Origin: Candidatus Poribacteria bacterium
Lineage (GTDB): Bacteria > Poribacteria > WGA-4E > WGA-3G
NCBI GenBank assembly: GCA_021295715.1
Contig: JAGWBV010000052.1
Span: 603 to 40,587, forward strand
Direction: 5' to 3'
DNA: 39,985 bases
Below the pieces are notes generated by a model. It was not told the origin of the DNA and made no database searches. It was given only the letters and a program-made list of their open reading frames with translations. Below, one piece after another: positions 25,601 to 34,101 of the stretch. Both the position numbers and the translations under genes were made by a program. Every line of letters begins with the position of its first letter. The first letter of the stretch is position 1.

Positions 25601-28291
25601 AATCTTGAAAGCAAGGTCGCCGCCGTCTGTCGCGAACTTTTGAATGCTATTGAGAGTGCCGCAGTCTTCAGTGGTGACACGGACATCTTGCGCCACATCT
25701 ACAAGCTTTCGAGTCAGGTACCCTGATGCAGCGGTTTTCATCGCCGTATCCACGAGACCTTTACGAGATCCGTATGTAGAATTAAAGTAATCAAGAACAT
25801 CCAGACCATCACGATAGGAGGTGGTAATCGGCGGGATAAGAATTTCACCGCTCTGCTTCGCTTTCAATCCGATAACGGCACTGATTTGCATGAATGGATT
25901 CTTCCGTGCACGTGCGCCACTATCTGCCATGATATGGACCGGACTGAAACCCTCTACTATTGTTTCGCCTATCTCTGACCCAGTTTTATCAACATACGGG
26001 TGAATCTTTCGAGGATCGCCGCGCTCAACGAGGGAGGTCCCTAACCGGGGCAAATCATCGAACATCTCATCCTCAACTTTTTTGAGGGCATCCAACCAGA
26101 TACGAATCTGCTCGTTTTCATGTTCTTCGCGCTCGGTCGCTGTGACATCGCTAAGGAGTTCGTCAATATCTGCTTGAGCTCTGTTTACCAAGGCATCGCG
26201 ATTGTCAGGTGTGATGTAATCCGCGATACCGGGCGAAATACCGCTCAGCGTTGCATACTCGAACGCGAGTTTCTGGACTTTCTCAAGCACTTCCGTCGTG
26301 ACACGTGTGCCAAGTTCGTTAAAACACCGATGGATCAGATCAGATAATTCCCGGCCGCCAGCCTCGGCATTGAAGAACGAAAGTCGCTGCTGCGAATTTT
26401 CGTCCTCCCACTCTAAACCGGACGGGAGTACCTCGTTAAAGATAACTCTGCCCACTGTTGTGAGAATGGGTTCAGCCGTTTTCCGGTCATCTCCATTAGA
26501 TGCACAGAACAGTTGGATGCTGTCGTGCAGTTTCAGTTGACCGGCTGCATGCGCTGTAAGTACCTCTTCTGGGTGTGCGTAGCGACGATGGAACCACGGC
26601 TTTTCGCGGAGTGCCTCAAAAGTAGCAGGATTCCTTGTGGTATAGGCATCATGCAGAAGTGCCGCATCCGCCGCGTGCTCTGGCAACACCTTTGTCAGGA
26701 AACTGGGTCCGAGTACCATGTCAAGTTCCGGAACAGTAACGGGATCACCGTGTGAGGGCTTGAGAATGTTATGGCTGCTGAGCATAAGGAGTTTCGCTTC
26801 AGCTTGCGCTTCCACGGTCAGTGGGACGTGGACTGCCATCTGGTCACCGTCAAAATCAGCGTTAAACGCTTTACAGACGAGTGGCGGAATCCTGATGGAT
26901 TTGCCCTCTACTAAGACTGGCAAAAATGCCTGAATGCCGAGTCGGTGCAAAGTTGGGGGGCGGTTGAGCAAGACTGGATGGTCCGCAATGACTTCCTCTA
27001 CGACTTCCCATACAGGAGAATCAGAATCAACGTGTTCAGCGATATGCTTCGCACGCTTAATGGTCTGTGTATAGCCATACGCTTGAAGTCGCTCAATAAT
27101 GAACGGCTTAAACAACTCTACAGCCATTCGTTTAGGGATTCCGCACTGATGCAACCCCAATTCAGGTCCAACAACGATGACACTACGTCCCGAGTAATCA
27201 ACCCGCTTACCGAGCAGATTCTGACGGAACCTTCCAATCTTACCTTTGAGAACATCGGCAAGAGATTTGAGCGGGCGGTTACCCGGACCGGTGACGCGCC
27301 TACCGTGCCGTCCATTGTCGAAGAATGCATCGACGGCTTCCTGTAACATCCGTTTCTCGTTCCGGAGAATGACTTCTGGAGAGCGGAGTTGTATCAATTT
27401 ACGGAGTCGGTTGTTCCGATTAATAACACGGCGATACAGATCGTTCAGGTCACTGGTAGCAAAGCGTCCGCCTTCAAGGGGGACAAGAGGACGTAAATCT
27501 GGCGGGATAACAGGAATAACATCCAGAATCATCCACTCGGGTCGCTGTCCGATTTCTGCAAAATCAGCCATCTGTTTCAGCTGCTTGGCGATCTTAAGCT
27601 TCTTCTGATGGCTTGTTGTTTCGTCCAAATCTTGGGTTAACTTCTCTATTTCCGCCTCAAGGTCAATGTCACTCAGTAATTCGCGAATGACTTCTGCGCC
27701 GGTGCCAGCCCGAAATCCGCCCCAGTACTTGTTGCTGTTTTCTATGTACTCAATCTCGGTTAAGACCTGTCCACGTTCAAGAGGGCAATCTGGGTCAGTC
27801 ACTTCAACGACAATAAACCCCTCAAAATAGAGCACACGCTCAACATCACGTGAAGAGAGTTCGCAAAAAGTGCCAATGCGGGAAGGAATTCCTTTGAAGT
27901 ACCATATATGAGATACAGGGGCGGCAAGTTGGATATATCCGAGCCGATCTCTGCGAACGCGCTGTTGTGTGATTTCAACACCGCAGCGGTCACATATCAT
28001 CCCTTTATGTTTGATCCGTTTATACTTACCGCAGTTACACTCCCAGTCCTTTTGGGGTCCAAAGATAGCCTCACAAAAGAGGCCCTCCGGTTCAGGACGG
28101 AAGGAACGGTAGTTAATAGTCTCCGCCTTTTTGACCTCGCCGCAACTACATGTCCCTTTCTCGGGACAGATAAAAGGTTCATCCGCTGCTTGAGATGGAT
28201 TCCGACGTTTGCAACTTGTCGTCTTCGACTCATCTTTAATCTGATCAGGCGAGGCTATCTTGATGGAGATGCTGTCAAATGCCGTGTTCAT
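22601..28291 (-). CDS. rpoC: RNA polymerase beta' subunit with a giant trigger-loop insertion
   Basis: 1896 residues, against about 1400 in E. coli. Zinc site 1 C85/C87/C100/C103, catalytic NADFDGDQM with D479, D481 and D483, zinc site 2 C877/C946/C953/C956, bridge/trigger region GTQLTMRTFHTGG (M990, R991, H994) and the conserved end LKENVILGRLIPAG are all present, so the core enzyme should be active. Between about 1002 and 1636, where E. coli carries its ~190-residue SI3 in the trigger loop, there are ~635 residues. The flanks (e.g. LSKVSGTVYFRDFQPG and PTGYSFSLTEGDSIRKGETLA) look like the barrel-type SI3 module. The ~540 residues between are a repeat array. GGAGG lies 14 bases before the ATG. 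Transcribed with rpoB, 187 bases upstream. Confidence 0.98.
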   Translation of the reverse strand: MNTAFDSISIKIASPDQIKDESKTTSCKRRNPSQAADEPFICPEKGTCSCGEVKKAETINYRSFRPEPEGLFCEAIFGPQKDWECNCGKYKRIKHKGMICDRCGVEITQQRVRRDRLGYIQLAAPVSHIWYFKGIPSRIGTFCELSSRDVERVLYFEGFIVVEVTDPDCPLERGQVLTEIEYIENSNKYWGGFRAGTGAEVIRELLSDIDLEAEIEKLTQDLDETTSHQKKLKIAKQLKQMADFAEIGQRPEWMILDVIPVIPPDLRPLVPLEGGRFATSDLNDLYRRVINRNNRLRKLIQLRSPEVILRNEKRMLQEAVDAFFDNGRHGRRVTGPGNRPLKSLADVLKGKIGRFRQNLLGKRVDYSGRSVIVVGPELGLHQCGIPKRMAVELFKPFIIERLQAYGYTQTIKRAKHIAEHVDSDSPVWEVVEEVIADHPVLLNRPPTLHRLGIQAFLPVLVEGKSIRIPPLVCKAFNADFDGDQMAVHVPLTVEAQAEAKLLMLSSHNILKPSHGDPVTVPELDMVLGPSFLTKVLPEHAADAALLHDAYTTRNPATFEALREKPWFHRRYAHPEEVLTAHAAGQLKLHDSIQLFCASNGDDRKTAEPILTTVGRVIFNEVLPSGLEWEDENSQQRLSFFNAEAGGRELSDLIHRCFNELGTRVTTEVLEKVQKLAFEYATLSGISPGIADYITPDNRDALVNRAQADIDELLSDVTATEREEHENEQIRIWLDALKKVEDEMFDDLPRLGTSLVERGDPRKIHPYVDKTGSEIGETIVEGFSPVHIMADSGARARKNPFMQISAVIGLKAKQSGEILIPPITTSYRDGLDVLDYFNSTYGSRKGLVDTAMKTAASGYLTRKLVDVAQDVRVTTEDCGTLNSIQKFATDGGDLAFKISGRTAAEDVLHPENGDILVPSGTVISAQMAEQIDALGIRVVKVRSVLTCQTDDGICAKCYGHDLTTNALANVGEAVGIIAAQSIGEPGTQLTMRTFHTGGAVEDVSEARQRRILSKVSGTVYFRDFQPGRTVEKEGELWVATENRGNLDEPAYKVLGVNNPNCPLKENELLSEKQYTENMERYKGFDTKTWQYQVTEVLDSDCDLKVGDRLSQAEYVKAQMEYGFQRFVTPKYRVSQVQHPKLSLSVGTQLTEAEIEQLRADVRQGVSGEWHYLDAESGERIAIESLTASSGNASSELTNGTSDSPDAANASGRDASFNRVYRITEIDKQTSKDFGFKVGNEVAPEEIAPLLNPFEIEAKPVYVVHTEVSDFTVDQTLTSREYEDARTEYQQLERAFKVEKQDVEQHFVTVVYHPECPLTEGEELSETALTRAHKRFTGFDAQRLRHRVTQIHHPDCPLKPGDLISDNEAKQLNESYPGFTTSQSKNTVGGFAAERMYRVTSVNHPDCPLQVDGLLTQKESSSNRRNYKGFDVARHYEVTHIEDGTTELSVGQRLTEIEYKALRKTDATLPEKVKSLYHVVSVHHPELNLEVDTELSEEDYKTYHRQFKGFDVELVYQVTEDKRDVDDRLEAGTILPSKEYRALEKANQKVTYTITGVHHPHFKHAVGDELSEEVYNDAVTRYPGFEVDELSLRMRIEVETSDGNRVPHVIPTGYSFSLTEGDSIRKGETLAELYERTANRDIVAGIPRVTELFEARRPKRGEAAEIAEIEGYVQSAGTKSGIPAYRIEHEGYQSDLYQIPDEKRRVAEGDWVDAGEPLTDGYLNPHDILKIGRTTIEGVSVEGEEAVWSYLVDEVQKVYGKGTINDKHVETIVRQMLTKIRITEPGDTNFYPNDEVQRKQFERVNSEIEDTGGTPAAGEPILQSISKASLSTDSFISAASFQQTTKVLTDAAVSGQTDKLFGLKENVILGRLIPAGSGFSSFQNLEVSAIEPEIGEDD
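23534..25147 (-). repeat. array of ~12 degenerate 40-residue repeats inside rpoC
   Basis: Encodes residues ~1049-1586. Repeats begin near residues 1049, 1089, 1129, 1218, 1257, 1303, 1343, 1394, 1433, 1474, 1513 and 1549. Pattern: [YH]-x-V-T-x-[VI]-x-[HD]-P-[DE]-C-x-L-x-x-G-x-x-L-[TS]-E-x-E-Y, then ~8 residues and Y-x-G-F-[DE]. Best preserved units contain VTQIHHPDCPLKPGDLIS, VTSVNHPDCPLQVDGLLT and VVSVHHPELNLEVDTELS. Copies 3 and 4 are separated by a Ser/Asn/Ala-rich linker (about 1180-1215). DNA identity between copies is low, so the expansion is old and kept as protein. Confidence 0.88.
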
Positions 28292-28397
28292 TTTTTTACT
28301 TATGGCCTCCTGTGCTGCGCTCCATTACATTACGCGCAGGTTTCTGGTTACATCTCAACTTACTTGGGGACTTTGGTGGAAACATGAAGCGAAACCG

Positions 28398-28484
28398 GTA
28401 GCCTGCAACAACGGCACAGGCGGATTTGAGAAACCCACTTCAAAGATAGAACAACCGTAATTTCTCCGCAAGGTAAAATTAAGA
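28398..28484 (+). repeat. leader repeat, copy 4, between rpoB and rpoC
   Basis: Head GTAGCCTGCAACAACGGCACAGGCGG (28398-28423) and tail CTCCGCAAGGTAAAATTAAGA (28464-28484), oriented opposite to the rpoBC genes. The tail overlaps the rpoB stop codon (TAA complement at 28479-28481), so here the repeat cannot serve as a translation leader. This suggests that the element itself moves or spreads. Confidence 0.65.
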
Positions 28485-31400
28485 GTCTTCATCCTTATCA
28501 AGGGATACATGAAGTCCGAGGGTTTGAAGTTCGCGGACCAAGACTTTGAATGATTCCGGTGTCCCGGGTGGGTCAGGGTTTAACCCTTTCACAACCGACT
28601 CATAGATCTCTCTTCTACCGAGAACGTCATCTGATTTGAGCGTGAGCATTTCTTGGAGCGTATGGGCTGCACCATAAGCCTCCAGTGCCCAGACCTCCAT
28701 TTCACCGAGTCGTTGGCCCCCGTGTTGCGCCTTGCCACCCAGCGGTTGCTGTGTAACAAGAGAGTAAGGTCCTGTTGAGCGAGCATGCATCTTATCAGCA
28801 ACAAGGTGGTTCAACTTCAAGAAATAGACGTAGCCCACCGTTACTTCCTGTGCAAATGGCTGACCGGTCCTACCGTCAAAGAGAATGCTTTTACCGTTCT
28901 GCTTACTGCGTTCCGGAAGATCGGTCTTACCGAGCATTTCAAAGATTTCTTCTTCTGTCGCACCGTCAAACACAGGAGATTCCACCTGGATACCGAGTTC
29001 ATGGCATGCCCATCCGAGATGAATTTCCAAAATTTGACCGACGTTCATTCGAGAGGGCACACCTAAGGGGTTCAGCACCAATTCAACGGGTGTACCATCG
29101 GGGAGATAAGGCATATCCTCAGCAGGCAAAATTTTGGCAACAACACCTTTGTTTCCGTAACGACCCGCCATTTTATCACCCACAGAAATCGGACGCTTAC
29201 TTGCGACATAAACTTTGACGCGTTTGATGACGCCTGGTTTCAGTTCATCACCCATCTCTAACTGTTGAAGTGCCCGTTCTTTTTCCTCAGTGTAAGTGGT
29301 TATCCTACCTTGCGCCATCTCTTCGACACGTTGGATATGCTCTCTGGCATTGGCATCGGTTACATGGATGTCTGAGAAAGTCAAACTACAGGATTTACGC
29401 GCCTGTTGGTAGTCGTCATCAGAAACATATTCTCCAACAGGTAATGTACACGCTGGGTCAAAAACAGCGGTAACGTGCCAGACCTTGTCGGCTTTCAAAT
29501 CCTTGATCGTCTGGTCGAGTGATGCCAGTTCATCCGCAGTCAACCGCTGTCCGGCTGCGATAGGACGCGCAGGAAAGGCTCTGGAGACTCGCAGGTACTC
29601 GTTGTCGGAAAACTCTTGGCCCTCGGTCAATGTGCATTCAGGATCGAAAACTTCCATAATTTGCCAGAATAACTCGGCTTGTAAACCGGGATAAGCCTGA
29701 CTGAAGTTTGCCCATTCTTCCTCGTTTAGTCTCTGTGTCTCAACGACGGGGCATCCAGTTGCCTCAATCTGTTCGGTGACTCCGGTCTCAAATTCGGAAC
29801 GCGCACACGGTTGCAACACTATTTGATCAGCGACTTGTGCTTCTGCGTCTTGTGTCGGGGGCGAGTCGCTGGTCAAATCTGCGAGTTCATAGAAATCCCA
29901 GTTATCGGGTTCTGATTCACCTTCGGTTACCAATACACCAAATCGTGCGCCTGCTGCAGTGAGCATTTCTGTCAGATGCTCGGAATTATACCCGTTTTCC
30001 GTGTCCTCATTTTCACATACAGCAATGGCAATCACACTGTTATCGTAGCCCTGAAGCACAACATCAGCGTCTCCTGTAGGAGAGGTTTGTGACTCCGATT
30101 CCTGAGGTTCTGTTTCCTGATAGAATGGCTCTGTATTTCCCAAGGTCGATTTGCACACTTCGCTAAGGTACGCTTGCACGGTTGAAGAATTCTTCGAGGG
30201 GTGGACCACAAGAGTAGGGATGGGTTCAGGTACGTCCGTTACCCTGTAACCTGCTTCAGCGGTAAAGGCTTCAGAATTTGTATCTTCGGTTACCAGATGA
30301 TACTCATCTGCAGTGAAACCGGAAATATAAGCGTCCAGAACCTCAGCTGTTAGCGTATCGCCAGCATTCGCAAAGGGTTCAGCTGTAGGAAGGGTTTTCA
30401 ACCCCGATGCCTCTTTTGTGTAAAGCGGATCAGCGAGTTCACATCCTATGAGTGTTTCGCGAATCTCTTCGATTCTTCGGCGACGGATGGAAGCGATCTG
30501 CTCACGCGAAGTCTCTTCTATCTCCTTGCGTTTCGACTCATATCGCAAATTGTCAGCCATTGATAACCCTGAGGGGTCTCCTTGTGACCAACTTCCACGA
30601 CGGGACCCAGTATCCGGCTTACGGGAAAATACTTTCACGTCAATGACGACCCCTTCAACGCCGGGGCGGACATACGTTGAAGCATCTCTTACTTCTTTGA
30701 CCTTTTCGCCAAAGATCGCGCGTAGGAGTTTCTCTTCTGGACCATATTCGCTTTCGCCTTTCGGTGTAATTTTTCCAACGAGGATGCTTCCTGCACCCAC
30801 AACGCTTCCAACGCGAATAATGCCCTCTTCATCAAGTTGTGTGAGCCGCTGCTCGCTAACGTTCGGAATATCACGGGTGATTTCCTCTGGACCTACTTTC
30901 GTTTCACGTGCTTCTACTTCAAATTCTTCAATGTGGATAGAGGTGAAGGTATCCTCTTTAATGAGCGTCTCACTTATCAGGATAGAGTCCTCATAATTGT
31001 GACCGCCCCACGGCATATAAGCACATAGCACGTTCCGTCCAAGAGCGAGTTCGCCATTTTCTGTAGAAGTGCCATCCACAATAACCTGTCCGGCTTCAAC
31101 TTTATCGCCTACTGCGACGATAGGACGCTGATGGATACAGGTGCCGCTATTACTTCGTTTGAAGGTTTGGAGTTTGTAAACATCGTAGCCCATTTCGCTG
31201 AATGTATTCTCACCTTTATCATGGTGAAGTGTTTCACCAGTATATATGAGAATCTCATCGGCAGAAACACTCGTGACAGTACCGGCTCGCTTAGCCGTAA
31301 TGAGAGCACCTGAATACAGTGCCGCCGGTGCTTCCATCCCCGTTCCAACGAGAGGTGCTTCTGGACGAACAAGCGGTACAGCCTGACGTTGGTGGTTAGC

Positions 31401-33740
31401 ACCCATCAAAGCACGGTTTGCGTCCTCGTGCTCCAGAAACGGAACCAGCGCGGCAGAAATCCCAACGATTTGCTGCGGGGAAACGCCGATATAGTCTACC
31501 TTTTCCATCGGAACCGACAGGACATCCTCTCCACTGCGTACAGGCAGTGTATGCCCAGATGCATCACCATTTCCGCTTTGTTCGGTATCACTCGAGGCGG
31601 CTTTCGCAGCAATGTAGGCAGTATCCTCGCTATCTGCTGTGAGGTATTCCACTGGATCCAGCACTGAACCATCTTCAACCTTATGATAAGGGGTTTCAAT
31701 GAAACCGTAGGGATTTATCCGTCCATAACAAGCCAAAGAAACGATAAGACCGATCGATGGACCCTCAGGTGTCTCTAAGGGACAGACACGTCCGTAGTGC
31801 GTTCGATGGACATCCCGAACCGCTGCTGTTGCCCTATCTCGGTGAAGTCCACCTGGACCGATCGCTGAGATACGGCGTTTATGCGTCAATTCGTCCAACG
31901 GATTAATCTGTTGCATAAACTGTGACAGTTGGTTCGATCCAAAGAATTCTCGAAGTGCCATCATCAGCGGTTTCGGATTTATGAGAGAAGACGGGACAAC
32001 TTTCGCAATATCGTTATTGGTGCTCAAACGTTCGCGCGTGGTTCGACGAATCTGGAATAGACCCATTCGGAACTGGTTTTCGAGGAGCTCACCGATAACA
32101 CGCACTCGGCGATTACCGAGGTGATCCAGATCGTCTTTCGGCGCAACCCCGTTGTGGACGTTAAGAAGATAACCTACCGTCGCAGCAATATCTTCGGGAC
32201 GAAGTGTGCGAAAAGCCTCTGCAGGTGGCTCACCATAAATCGGGATATTCTGGAATTTCCGATTCAGTTTGTACCTGCCAACGACCCCTAAATCGTATCG
32301 GTGCGCGTCGAAAAGCAACCATGAAAGGTGTTTACGAGCGTTCTCTATGCCAGCGGGGTCTCCGGGTCTCAGCGTGCGGAAAATTGTAAGCAGTGCGGCA
32401 TCTTTTAAAGTATACGGTTCCTCATAGTCCGCCTGTCGGTCACGCTCCAATGTATTACGCAAAAATCGAATGTGCTGGCAATCTTCCTCATCCAGTACTG
32501 TAAGTGCCTCAACACCAGTCTCACTGAGGCGTTCCAATTCCGTTTCGGTGAGCAGCGTATTTGCTGTGAGGAGCACTTCGCCAGTCTCTGGATTTTTAAC
32601 ATCTTCAGCGCAGACTCTACCGACACATTCCTGATTGTCTTCGGACAAAAGTTGTTCAGCTGTGAAAGCTTTGCGTCCGTAGCGGGCACGCGCCTCTTCG
32701 TATTCCGAATTCGTTAGTACTTGTCCCGGAATGAATTCACACCCACTATTGTGGGTATCAATCACACGCCGCAGAAGTTCAGTTTCAAAGCCCTTCCATT
32801 TTCTGCGAAAACTTGTACGCTCCTTAGACGTAATTTCTTGCCCAATCTCCAGCGAACAGCCCTCATCCTTATCACTTACTTTCGTAACGCGATAACAATT
32901 CTCTACCTCAAGGTCAGGATAGTCTTTGCTGGATTGTCGAAAGTCCGCGGCATCCAGCAAATCACCGGGTTTGAGTTGCTTTGCTGGTCCTTCTACATCG
33001 GTAACCTGCCATCCGGCGAGCACAAGTCGTTCCGTCTTGGCGTAAAGCTGCATGATATCCGCGTCCGACTCCCAACCGAGTGCACGGAGAAGCACGGTAG
33101 CAGGCAGTTTTCTACGTTTGTCAATACGGACGTAAATCTGGTCTTTGGTGTCTATCTCAAATTCGACCCATGCCCCTCGGTACGGAATAATTTGGGCAGT
33201 CGGTGTGCGTCGCCCGGTCGGTAATGTCTTTTCAAGAAAAATAACACCCGGCGAACGGTGCAATTGGCTCACAATCACGCGTTCGCTACCGTTGACGATG
33301 AAACTGCCGTTTTCGGTCATTAAAGGAACTTCGCCGAGGTATACATCGGATTCTCGGATATCCACAACGTGGGGTTCATCCGCATCGGAGTCTGCCTCAC
33401 GCAGGACAAGCATAATACGGGCAGTAAGGGATACTTGATACGTTACGCCGCGCGCAACACACTCTTGGAGCGTATATTTCGGGATGCCAAGGCTGTAACT
33501 GACAAATTCGAGACTATTAACTTCCGAAAAATCGCGAACACCACTCTTTTCTCCTGTCTGAAATACTTCCTTAAACACCGCTTGGAGACCAGTATCCGAA
33601 CGTTCATTAGGTGGGACATTTCGTTGTAAGAAGGCGTCATAGGCGAGCTTTTGTGTCTCTATGAGGTTCGGGAGCGGGGTCCGTACCTGCGTTTTAGCAA
33701 AAGAGATTCTCTCATTTTTTTGGATGGATTTTTGGTTCAC
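28479..33740 (-). CDS. rpoB: RNA polymerase beta subunit with two repeat-bearing insertions
   Basis: 1753 residues, against ~1180-1340 usually. Core motifs are intact: NGSERVIVSQLHRSPGV, GPGGLHRDRA...RDVHRTHYGRVCPLETPEGPSIGLI, WGGHNYEDSI, GDKMAGRYGNKGVVAKILP, and C-terminal QPLGGKAQHGGQRLGEMEVWALEAYGA. Extra sequence lies at ~244-358 (lobe, in front of the E. coli SI1-type module) and ~1095-1455 (E. coli SI2 position). In the rifampicin region, FMQQINPLDELTHKRRIS has Q610 for E. coli D516, I612 for N518 and D616 for S522. The start is GTG at 33740, with GGAG ten bases before. No rplJ/rplL upstream: a divergent DUF4416 gene is there instead. Confidence 0.98.
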   Translation of the reverse strand: MNQKSIQKNERISFAKTQVRTPLPNLIETQKLAYDAFLQRNVPPNERSDTGLQAVFKEVFQTGEKSGVRDFSEVNSLEFVSYSLGIPKYTLQECVARGVTYQVSLTARIMLVLREADSDADEPHVVDIRESDVYLGEVPLMTENGSFIVNGSERVIVSQLHRSPGVIFLEKTLPTGRRTPTAQIIPYRGAWVEFEIDTKDQIYVRIDKRRKLPATVLLRALGWESDADIMQLYAKTERLVLAGWQVTDVEGPAKQLKPGDLLDAADFRQSSKDYPDLEVENCYRVTKVSDKDEGCSLEIGQEITSKERTSFRRKWKGFETELLRRVIDTHNSGCEFIPGQVLTNSEYEEARARYGRKAFTAEQLLSEDNQECVGRVCAEDVKNPETGEVLLTANTLLTETELERLSETGVEALTVLDEEDCQHIRFLRNTLERDRQADYEEPYTLKDAALLTIFRTLRPGDPAGIENARKHLSWLLFDAHRYDLGVVGRYKLNRKFQNIPIYGEPPAEAFRTLRPEDIAATVGYLLNVHNGVAPKDDLDHLGNRRVRVIGELLENQFRMGLFQIRRTTRERLSTNNDIAKVVPSSLINPKPLMMALREFFGSNQLSQFMQQINPLDELTHKRRISAIGPGGLHRDRATAAVRDVHRTHYGRVCPLETPEGPSIGLIVSLACYGRINPYGFIETPYHKVEDGSVLDPVEYLTADSEDTAYIAAKAASSDTEQSGNGDASGHTLPVRSGEDVLSVPMEKVDYIGVSPQQIVGISAALVPFLEHEDANRALMGANHQRQAVPLVRPEAPLVGTGMEAPAALYSGALITAKRAGTVTSVSADEILIYTGETLHHDKGENTFSEMGYDVYKLQTFKRSNSGTCIHQRPIVAVGDKVEAGQVIVDGTSTENGELALGRNVLCAYMPWGGHNYEDSILISETLIKEDTFTSIHIEEFEVEARETKVGPEEITRDIPNVSEQRLTQLDEEGIIRVGSVVGAGSILVGKITPKGESEYGPEEKLLRAIFGEKVKEVRDASTYVRPGVEGVVIDVKVFSRKPDTGSRRGSWSQGDPSGLSMADNLRYESKRKEIEETSREQIASIRRRRIEEIRETLIGCELADPLYTKEASGLKTLPTAEPFANAGDTLTAEVLDAYISGFTADEYHLVTEDTNSEAFTAEAGYRVTDVPEPIPTLVVHPSKNSSTVQAYLSEVCKSTLGNTEPFYQETEPQESESQTSPTGDADVVLQGYDNSVIAIAVCENEDTENGYNSEHLTEMLTAAGARFGVLVTEGESEPDNWDFYELADLTSDSPPTQDAEAQVADQIVLQPCARSEFETGVTEQIEATGCPVVETQRLNEEEWANFSQAYPGLQAELFWQIMEVFDPECTLTEGQEFSDNEYLRVSRAFPARPIAAGQRLTADELASLDQTIKDLKADKVWHVTAVFDPACTLPVGEYVSDDDYQQARKSCSLTFSDIHVTDANAREHIQRVEEMAQGRITTYTEEKERALQQLEMGDELKPGVIKRVKVYVASKRPISVGDKMAGRYGNKGVVAKILPAEDMPYLPDGTPVELVLNPLGVPSRMNVGQILEIHLGWACHELGIQVESPVFDGATEEEIFEMLGKTDLPERSKQNGKSILFDGRTGQPFAQEVTVGYVYFLKLNHLVADKMHARSTGPYSLVTQQPLGGKAQHGGQRLGEMEVWALEAYGAAHTLQEMLTLKSDDVLGRREIYESVVKGLNPDPPGTPESFKVLVRELQTLGLHVSLDKDEDS
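29376..30458 (-). repeat. rpoB insertion 2 (SI2 position) with repeat copies
   Basis: Encodes residues ~1095-1455, against ~100 in E. coli. It contains at least two clear copies of the 40-residue repeat (QIMEVFDPECTLTEGQEFS near 1360 and HVTAVFDPACTLPVGEYVS near 1422). A weaker, partial similarity lies at 1130-1170. An acidic Gln/Glu/Ser-rich stretch (about 1203-1300) lies between. It is flanked by the coiled-coil helices (REQIASIRRRRIEEIR and YTEEKERALQQLEMGDELKPG) that normally frame this insertion site. Confidence 0.8.
32667..33011 (-). repeat. rpoB insertion 1 (lobe) with three repeat copies
   Basis: Encodes residues ~244-358. Three units: WQVTDVEG..KQLKPGDLLDAADF, CYRVTKVSD..CSLEIGQEITSKE...KWKGFETE, and RVIDTHNSGCEFIPGQVLTNSEYEEARARYG. 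It is followed by ECVGRVCAEDVKNPETGEVL, which aligns with the normal lobe module of E. coli beta, so the repeats are an addition and not a replacement. Confidence 0.8.
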
Positions 33741-33793
33741 TGAATGAAGTCTCCCTACTTGGCGGTGGTTACGCAGTTTACAAATAGACTTTT

Positions 33794-33823
33794 GAAAAAG
33801 CCTGCTTTCTCAACTGCTTTTTC
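33794..33823 (-). promoter_or_regulatory. hairpin in the rpoBC leader
   Basis: GAAAAAGC (33794-33801) and GCTTTTTC (33816-33823) form an 8-bp stem with a 14-base loop in the transcribed leader, between promoter and rpoB start. It might attenuate transcription or stabilise the mRNA; this is inferred from position only. Confidence 0.4.
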
Positions 33824-33855
33824 CGTCTTAATGTGGTAGCATAGCATAACAGAAT

Positions 33856-33884
33856 ATTATACATTATTTTCCGTAGAATGTCAA
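33856..33884 (-). promoter_or_regulatory. consensus promoter for rpoBC
   Basis: Minus strand TTGACA (33884-33879), 17 bases, TATAAT (33861-33856): both hexamers match the sigma70 consensus exactly. It lies ~115 bases upstream of the rpoB GTG, with an A/T-rich tract just upstream of the -35 that could act as an UP element. Confidence 0.9.
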
Positions 33885-34101
33885 GAAAAAATAAAAAAAT
33901 CACATTTTTTCCTAATTTAATGCAATAATGTATGATATTAACCGTTAGAATCGCGGTTTTTATAGAACTTCACAACAATAAATGAAGTGTTGATACGCGA
34001 AACCTAATTCACTGCACTTGATGAAATTGAAGTTCACGCTATCAACGATCGGGATGTGGGTTTTAGGGGTATGCCATAAATTTTCGACGCTGGAGGATAA
34101 C

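Larger units (their letters stand above)
33741..34101. other. divergent intergenic region rpoB / DUF4416 gene
   Basis: About 360 bases, AT rich. It holds the rpoBC promoter, a leader hairpin and the RBS (GGAGGATAAC) of the plus-strand gene. A start upstream of 34102 (TTG at 34018) is in frame but has no RBS. No small gene is supported. Confidence 0.6.

Noticed and set aside
26945-27346. 133-codon plus-strand frame opposite rpoC
   Set aside because: It is the antisense shadow of conserved rpoC sequence; the same applies to the other frames opposite rpoB, rpoC, lon and fusA.
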